From the NCBI GenBank assembly GCA_022361315.1, contig JAKSBB010000494.1, positions 1-11,274 on the forward strand: 11,274 nt of DNA. Reading direction: 5' to 3'. The notes under the pieces were generated by a model that was not told the origin of the DNA, did no database searches, and saw only the letters and a program-made list of their open reading frames with translations. A program made the position numbers and the translations under genes. This stretch comes from Desulfobacterales bacterium (GTDB lineage Bacteria; Desulfobacterota; Desulfobacteria; Desulfobacterales; Desulfobacteraceae). Of this stretch, positions 7,199 through 11,274 are shown in pieces (positions within the stretch are counted from its first letter, which is position 1; each line of letters opens with the position of its first letter).

Positions 7199-7201
7199 AC
7201 T
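7173..7201 (+). promoter_or_regulatory. Sigma70-type promoter for the PAS kinase gene
   Basis: TTGACT (7173-7178) and GATACT (7196-7201) are separated by exactly 17 nt. The -35 matches the consensus at 5 of 6 positions and the -10 at 4 of 6. The predicted start is near 7208, leaving a ~33-nt leader with AAGGAAAG (7228-7235). Confidence 0.6.
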
Positions 7202-7240
7202 TTCCCATACGAATAAAAAAGATGCAGAAGGAAAGACCCC

Positions 7241-8368
7241 ATGGACACATATTTTGCGCCGGCTCAAAAGACCGATCCCGACCGCTTTGAACAACAGATT
7301 TCCCTGGTCAGTCAGAGCCCGGTGATGGCAGCGATACTTAAAATCGTTTCCGGCCTCCTGCTGGTGATGAATCAGGACCGTCAGGTGGTGGCGGTGAATC
7401 ACGGCCTGGTGGACAGCCTGGGGCTGGGAGATATCACCTCGGTATTGGGGCTGCGGTTCGGCGATATCATGGCCTGCACCTATGCAGATGAAGCGCCTGC
7501 CGGCTGCGGCACCACACCGCGGTGTGTGACCTGCGGTGCCGCCATCGCCACCATGGCATGCATAGACACCCATGAGGATCAGGAGGAAATCTGCACCATG
7601 ACACGGGAGCGGGGCGGTGTGACTGAGGATATGTCCCTTTTGATCCGCACCCGGGCCGTGACCATCGATGACCATAGATGGGTATTGTTTTTCGCCAATG
7701 ATATTACCCGGCAGCAGATCTGGACCAATATGGAACGGGTGTTTTTCCACGATATCAGTAACCTGCTCACCGGGTTGATGGGAAATGCGGAACTCCTGTC
7801 CATGGCGCAGCCGGAAAACCTGCGGGTGCGCCATATCCGGGACGGTATCCGGAAACTGGCCGGTGAAGTGGACCTTCAGAAGGTGTTTTCCTATGAAAAA
7901 GACGACACCTACATGGTGAATGCCGTTGAGGTCAGCCTCAAGGATATCCGTTCGGAACTGGCTTTGATTCTGGACGGTCACAGGTCACTGAGGGGAAAAC
8001 GCCTTCGGGAGCAATGGCCTGATAGGGAAACCCTTTTGTTTACCGATCTTATCCTGGTGTCAAAGGTATTGGGAAATATGGTTCTCAACGCCCTGGAGGC
8101 CACGCCGGACGGGGGCGAAGTCCTGATAAAGGTAACCGAAGAGACGGATGGGGTGGTCTGGTCCGTCCGGAATCCGGGCGGGATTCCGGATGAGATTCAG
8201 CAGCGGATCTTCCAGCGGTATTTCAGCACCAAGGCGGATGTCGGGCGGGGGCTGGGAACCTATTCCATGAAGCTTTTCGGTGAAACCTATCTCAAGGGCC
8301 GGGTCTGGTATACCACGGATGCAGATACCACCTTTTACTTTAAACTGCCATTAGAGATACAAGACTGA
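7241..8368 (+). CDS. Soluble PAS-domain sensor histidine kinase with a cysteine cluster
   Basis: Encodes 375 residues with no membrane helix. Residues ~30-155 form a PAS-like domain into which a cysteine-rich segment is built: C79, C89, C95, C98 and C107 (GCGTTPRCVTCGA), plus C118. I recall this CG-x4-C-x2-CGA pattern as recurrent in a family of bacterial PAS kinases; metal or redox sensing is plausible but inferred. The dimerisation box is FFHDISNLLTGLMGNAELL with the phospho-accepting His at 170. The ATPase domain has an N-box (N279, N283), F-box IFQRYFSTK and GRGLGTYSMKLFGE. In the G1 box the usual adenine-binding Asp is replaced by Asn311 (VRNPGGIP), as I recall for this GRGLGTYS subfamily. 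No receiver gene is adjacent in the same direction; the convergent sigma54 activator 18 nt away lacks a receiver, so the phosphotransfer partner is unknown. AAGGAAAG lies 5 nt upstream of the ATG. Confidence 0.9.
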   Translation: MDTYFAPAQKTDPDRFEQQISLVSQSPVMAAILKIVSGLLLVMNQDRQVVAVNHGLVDSLGLGDITSVLGLRFGDIMACTYADEAPAGCGTTPRCVTCGAAIATMACIDTHEDQEEICTMTRERGGVTEDMSLLIRTRAVTIDDHRWVLFFANDITRQQIWTNMERVFFHDISNLLTGLMGNAELLSMAQPENLRVRHIRDGIRKLAGEVDLQKVFSYEKDDTYMVNAVEVSLKDIRSELALILDGHRSLRGKRLREQWPDRETLLFTDLILVSKVLGNMVLNALEATPDGGEVLIKVTEETDGVVWSVRNPGGIPDEIQQRIFQRYFSTKADVGRGLGTYSMKLFGETYLKGRVWYTTDADTTFYFKLPLEIQD

Positions 8369-8386
8369 TTTTTTACTGCCACCGGC

Positions 8387-9745
8387 CTACTTCTTGGTTT
8401 TCAACAGGTGTTTTCTTAACCCTTCACGGGTGATACCCAGCAGTCCTGCAGCCTTTGTTTTATTCCCCCCGGTGACATCCAGGGCAATGAGAACGGCCTG
8501 GTGTTTGAGGCGGTCCAGGTTGAGGTTCTGGCGGTCGTCCAGAAGCGACTTTCTTTCAGGGGCCGCCGCAGACGCAGTGTCGGAGGCTGGTGGCTCTTTG
8601 CTTCCTTCAGCTTTTTTTCCATCAGCCGGTCCCAGGGTGTTGAGTTTGGCGGACAGATCTTCGGGTTCCACCCGCTCGGTGAGGGTGAGGGCGGCAGCCC
8701 GTTCCATCTCGTTGTTCAACTCTCTTACATTGCCGGGCCAGTCATAGGACAGGAGGCATTGCCGGGCCCCGGTGCTCAGGGATATCGGGGTGCGGCCCAG
8801 GTCGATACAGTTTTTGGCCAGGAGTTTTTCCGCAAGGATCAGGATATCATCCCCCCTGTCCTTGAGCAGGGGCAGGGTCATTTCAACCACATTCAGACGG
8901 TAGTAAAGGTCTTCCCTGAATTTTCCGCTCTTCACATCCTCCTTAAGGTTGGCATTGGTGGCGGAGATGACTTTTACATCAATTTTTACGGGTTTGGCCC
9001 CACCCACGGGCAACACCTCCTGCTCTTCCAGCACCCGGAGCAGCTTGGCCTGGTTCGGCAGGCTCATATCTCCGATTTCATCCAGAAACACCGTACCGGT
9101 GTGGGCCTGCTCAAATATCCCTTTGCGCTGGGTAACTCCGGTGGCCACCCCTTTGTTGATGCCGAACATTTCACTTTCAAAGAGGGAATCCGGAATGGCG
9201 GTGCAGTTGATGGCCACAAAGGGTTTGTCCGCCCTGGGGGAGTTGAAGTGGATCATTTTTGCAAAGACTTCCTTGCCGGTGCCGCTGGCGCCTAAGATCA
9301 GGGTGTTGATGGGGCGGAGGGCGATGTTCAGGGCCAATTGTTTGACGGACTGCATTTCAGGACACTGCCCCACAAATCTGGCCGGCTGGTACTTTTCCCG
9401 CAGGGAGTCTTTCAGGGATTTGTTCTGTTCCCCCAGTCGTTTGCGGGCCGCTTCAAGCTCTGTATTCTGCTTTTTCAGGGTGGCAATCAGCTCTTCCTGA
9501 CGCATCTCCCGGGTTTCCAGCTTTACCAGCATCAGTCCGAAAGATTCCGCCAGGCTGGAGATCTCTTCAGAGGACCGACCCTTGTCCGTCAGGGCAAAGA
9601 GGGTCTCGATATTTGTTTCCCGTTTCCCGGCTCCCCCGGTTTTTGGGTCTGATTTGGACGGGGATTCATAGGCGATGGAATGGCATATCCGGGCCATCAT
9701 TTCCAGCAGTTCTATATCGGATGTGTCGGCAGGTACGCCCATCAT
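8387..9745 (-). CDS. Sigma54-dependent transcriptional activator, Fis-type HTH, no receiver domain
   Basis: Encodes 452 residues; GGAG (9751-9754) is 5 nt upstream of the ATG. The N-terminal ~120 residues are not a receiver, GAF or PAS domain that I recognise: a short helical segment, then a coiled coil (~76-118). The AAA+ domain (~122-350) has Walker A GASGTGKE (152-159), Walker B VFLDE with D222/E223, FREDLYYRL with arginine-finger residues R278/R284, and WPGNVREL (336-343). The sigma54-contacting loop, normally GAFTGA, reads GVATGV at 199-204: the Phe is lost but the Thr (T202) is kept. A low-complexity linker rich in K, E, A, P and S (~372-400) leads to a Fis-type helix-turn-helix (~410-452, GNKTKAAGLLGITREGLRKHL). 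It should bind an enhancer and open sigma54 promoters, but the loop change leaves this uncertain. It converges on the PAS kinase gene. Confidence 0.92.
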   Translation of the reverse strand: MMGVPADTSDIELLEMMARICHSIAYESPSKSDPKTGGAGKRETNIETLFALTDKGRSSEEISSLAESFGLMLVKLETREMRQEELIATLKKQNTELEAARKRLGEQNKSLKDSLREKYQPARFVGQCPEMQSVKQLALNIALRPINTLILGASGTGKEVFAKMIHFNSPRADKPFVAINCTAIPDSLFESEMFGINKGVATGVTQRKGIFEQAHTGTVFLDEIGDMSLPNQAKLLRVLEEQEVLPVGGAKPVKIDVKVISATNANLKEDVKSGKFREDLYYRLNVVEMTLPLLKDRGDDILILAEKLLAKNCIDLGRTPISLSTGARQCLLSYDWPGNVRELNNEMERAAALTLTERVEPEDLSAKLNTLGPADGKKAEGSKEPPASDTASAAAPERKSLLDDRQNLNLDRLKHQAVLIALDVTGGNKTKAAGLLGITREGLRKHLLKTKK

Positions 9746-9780
9746 GCATTCTCCTTTAAAGCGTCTTTATTTCAGGTGAG

Positions 9781-9809
9781 TTGTTACATTCTCGGGCAGG
9801 CACTGTCAA
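9781..9809 (-). promoter_or_regulatory. Candidate promoter for the sigma54 activator gene
   Basis: On the minus strand a perfect TTGACA (plus 9804-9809) is followed after 17 nt by TAACAA (9781-9786), a weak -10. The predicted start is about 30 nt upstream of the gene's ATG. The good -35 and correct spacing support it; the poor -10 suggests that it needs an activator or is weak. Confidence 0.4.
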
Positions 9810-9849
9810 CTTTCATTTTTGCCTCTTCCTCCAAGGTTTCTATCTGTGG

Positions 9850-9865
9850 GCCGGCGTCGGCCGGC
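9850..9865. repeat. GC-rich inverted repeat between divergent genes
   Basis: GCCGGC occurs twice around a GTCG loop, giving a 6-bp all-GC stem. No T-tract follows on either strand, so it is not an intrinsic terminator. It lies upstream of both the minus-strand activator and the plus-strand PAS gene and could be a protein-binding site. Confidence 0.3.
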
Positions 9866-9931
9866 ATTTATCCCGGGTAAATCTGCTGAATTCGCCAGTG
9901 GGCAACGGCACCACCCCGTGGTATTTTTCTT

Positions 9932-9960
9932 TTGGTGATCCGACAGAATTCGTGTAGTAT
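9932..9960 (+). promoter_or_regulatory. Sigma70-type promoter for the PAS/Cys4 gene
   Basis: TTGGTG (9932-9937) and TAGTAT (9955-9960) are separated by exactly 17 nt, each close to consensus. Transcription would begin near 9967 in an A-rich stretch, giving a leader of about 56 nt. Confidence 0.6.
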
Positions 9961-10006
9961 AAACAAAAATGCACCGGACTCTCGGTGTGTTTTCCCTCAC
10001 GAATTC
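9946..10006 (+). repeat. 9-bp inverted repeat flanking a nested hairpin in the promoter/leader
   Basis: GAATTCGTG (9946-9954) lies inside the promoter spacer, directly against the -10 box. Its exact inverse CACGAATTC (9998-10006) directly abuts the ribosome site GGAGGA (10007-10012). Between them CACCG (9972-9976) and CGGTG (9983-9987) form a 5-bp hairpin with a 6-nt loop, followed by TGTGTTTTCCC. The outer arms cannot pair in the mRNA if transcription starts near 9967, so they would act as DNA sites; the inner hairpin would be in the RNA. Confidence 0.4.
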
Positions 10007-10022
10007 GGAGGATCGGTATTGA

Positions 10023-10679
10023 ATGAACGATAAAGGCAGGCATTTCGCCATAGATGTGGTGGACTCGGGAAAATACGGAAACAACAAGTTTCGCGCATTA
10101 ATGGATGCATCTCCCGACCCAATCGTCGTCTATGACGCCGGTGGCAATACCACCTATGTGAATCCCGCCTTTGAAACCCTGTACGGATTTACCCCGGAAG
10201 AGGTGATGGGGCAGCGGATTGATTTTGTGCCGGACGGTGAAATGGAGAAAACCCTGGATGCCTGGCAACGGACCATCAGCGGAGAGAAGATGATCCTTGA
10301 GACCCGGCGGAGAACCAAAACGGGCGCGATGCTTCACATCCAGATGAGTACTGCCATTGTCCATGACGAAAACGGGGACCATCTGGAGAGTATTGTCATT
10401 CACCGGGATATCACCCCGATCCGGCAGGCGGCCGAAGAAAAGGAAAAACTGATCCGTGAGTTGAAGGATGCCCTGAGAAGCATCAAGACCCTATCCGGGC
10501 TTTTACCCATATGCTCGAATTGTAAGAAGATCCGGGATGACAAGGGATACTGGAATACCCTGGAACGCTACATCGAGGCGCACTCCGAGGCCATGTTCAC
10601 CCACAGCCTTTGCAAGGAGTGCTTGGAAACCCTCTACGGTGAGGAATCGTGGTTTGATCAGATTAATGATGAAGAATAA
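10023..10679 (+). CDS. PAS-domain protein with C-terminal four-cysteine module
   Basis: Encodes 218 residues. A TGA directly precedes the ATG in frame, fixing the earliest start; GGAGGA is a rather long 10 nt upstream. Residues ~20-140 are a PAS domain (ALMDASPDPIVVYDAGGNTT, NPAFETLYGFTPEEVMGQ, MLHIQMSTAIVHDENGDHLE, IVIHRDITPIRQAAEE). A coiled coil (~138-158) leads into a conserved tail: LLPICSNCKKIRDDKGYW (C164, C167), then HSEAMFTHSLCKECL (C197, C200). The spacing suggests a zinc or other metal ribbon. I recognise this tail as common after PAS, GAF or receiver domains in sulfate reducers and relatives, but know of no proven function. There is no kinase, cyclase or DNA-binding domain, so the output is unknown; it may pass a signal by protein contact. 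The 3' end overlaps the start of the next gene, so the two are probably co-expressed. Confidence 0.9.
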   Translation: MNDKGRHFAIDVVDSGKYGNNKFRALMDASPDPIVVYDAGGNTTYVNPAFETLYGFTPEEVMGQRIDFVPDGEMEKTLDAWQRTISGEKMILETRRRTKTGAMLHIQMSTAIVHDENGDHLESIVIHRDITPIRQAAEEKEKLIRELKDALRSIKTLSGLLPICSNCKKIRDDKGYWNTLERYIEAHSEAMFTHSLCKECLETLYGEESWFDQINDEE

Positions 10680-11274
10680 ACGGCCGTCGCCCGGACATGC
10701 CGCCGGAGGTATGATCCGGTGTGTTTTTTCTCTCTGTATGATTCTGTTTTTCACCGCCCATGGGGATTGTGCGGATCACATCCGGGTGGGGTTCCATGAA
10801 AGCCGTCCTCTGGCATTTACCTCATCTGAGGGTACGGCTGCCGGTATCTTTCCTGAGGTGATTACCGAAATCGCCAGACGGGCTGGCTGGCAGATCGAGT
10901 GGGTCCATCTGTCCTGGCTGGAAGGTCTTGAGGCCGTTAAAAAAGGAGAAATCGACCTTCTGGGCCCTATCGGTGTTACCGAAGAACGGAAAAAGATATT
11001 CCGGTTCACCCGGGAACCGGTCATCGTGGACTGGGGGCAGGTGTATCTGCCGCGACACTCCACCGTCACTTCACTTTTGGATCTTAAAGATAAACGGATT
11101 GCCTACCAAAAAGGCCACATCATGTACCGGGCCCTTGCCGATCTTCTCCGGCAATTTAATGTGGGGTTTGAAGGGGTGCCGGTGGCGGATCAAAGAACCG
11201 TATTCCAACTGGTGGCCGAAGGAAAGGTGGATGCCGGGGCCGTGAACCGGCTGTTTGGTCTGTTGAATGAAAAA
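10666..11274 (+). CDS. Exported family-3 solute-binding-like protein or sensor N-terminus, 3' partial
   Basis: The frame is open to the right edge (203 codons from 10666). Three ATGs are possible: 10666 and 10669, overlapping the end of the PAS gene with no clear ribosome site (translational coupling likely), and 10711, which has GGAGG only 1 nt upstream, too close for normal use. All lead to the same signal peptide core, CVFSLCMILFFTAHG, with a likely cut after DCA. The mature part is a family-3 solute-binding domain: IRVGFHESRPLAF, AGIFPEVITEIARRAGWQIE, WLEGLEAVKKGEIDLLGPIG, TEERKKIFRFTREP, LLDLKDKRIAYQKG. Free binding proteins of this type serve amino-acid transporters, but the setting beside a PAS signalling gene makes it more likely the periplasmic sensor of a larger kinase or GGDEF protein (inference). 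The continuation lies outside the window. Confidence 0.8.
   Translation, partial: MMKNKRPSPGHAAGGMIRCVFSLCMILFFTAHGDCADHIRVGFHESRPLAFTSSEGTAAGIFPEVITEIARRAGWQIEWVHLSWLEGLEAVKKGEIDLLGPIGVTEERKKIFRFTREPVIVDWGQVYLPRHSTVTSLLDLKDKRIAYQKGHIMYRALADLLRQFNVGFEGVPVADQRTVFQLVAEGKVDAGAVNRLFGLLNEK

Noticed and set aside
7139..7981. 280-codon minus-strand open frame opposite the PAS kinase
   Set aside because: It overlaps the divergent promoters and a well-supported kinase, and has no family signature.
8501..9295. 264-codon plus-strand open frame opposite the sigma54 activator
   Set aside because: The minus strand encodes clear AAA+ motifs over the same bases; this frame shows only composition-driven sequence.
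10928..11245. 105-codon plus-strand frame near the right edge
   Set aside because: The other plus frame, open from 10666 to the edge, encodes a clear solute-binding domain over the same bases.
1..11274. CRISPR arrays, tRNA or rRNA genes, insertion sequences, attachment sites
   Set aside because: Nothing resembling spaced direct repeats, cloverleaf genes, transposase or integrase motifs, or terminal repeats was seen on either strand.

Overview
The window reads as chromosomal DNA from a GC-rich anaerobic bacterium of the Desulfobacterota (former Deltaproteobacteria) type. This is an inference from protein style only: a PAS protein ends in the CxxC/CxxC tail (ICSNCKKIRDDKGYW) that I associate with that group, a soluble PAS histidine kinase carries a cysteine cluster, and signal-transduction genes are dense. 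No rRNA, tRNA, CRISPR array, transposase or integrase is visible.

Layout. (1) Positions 2-2801 (+): a membrane histidine kinase (5' end outside the window) is followed 28 nt later by a receiver-GGDEF diguanylate cyclase; they look like a two-component pair that turns an extracytoplasmic signal into c-di-GMP. (2) Positions ~3000-5190 (+): an island clearly richer in A+T than both flanks. It holds a periplasmic solute-binding-like protein (TIGR02285-like), a possible 40-residue membrane peptide, and a 297-residue protein of unknown family. A perfect 19-bp palindrome and a TATAAT box precede the first gene. (3) Positions 5348-6298 (+): a DUF523-DUF1722 fusion protein (TudS-like plus YbgA-like), ending 2 nt from the stop of a LigB/DODA-type extradiol dioxygenase on the minus strand (6301-7113). 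(4) Positions 7114-7240: a divergent promoter region with two back-to-back sigma70-like promoters and repeated ATCCGG half-sites. It drives the dioxygenase leftward and a soluble PAS histidine kinase (7241-8368) rightward. (5) Positions 8387-9745 (-): a sigma54-dependent activator with no receiver domain and an altered GAFTGA loop (GVATGV). (6) Positions 10023-11274 (+): a PAS protein with a four-cysteine tail, overlapping the start of an exported family-3 solute-binding-like protein that runs off the window.

Six of the nine confidently called genes are sensors or regulators or look like sensor parts, so the region is best seen as a signalling neighbourhood interrupted by an AT-rich acquired segment. 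I did not find a recognisable defence system, biosynthetic cluster or mobile element. The least explained material is the AT-rich island with its orphan protein, the ATCCGG-rich divergent promoter, and the structured leader before the PAS/Cys4 gene.
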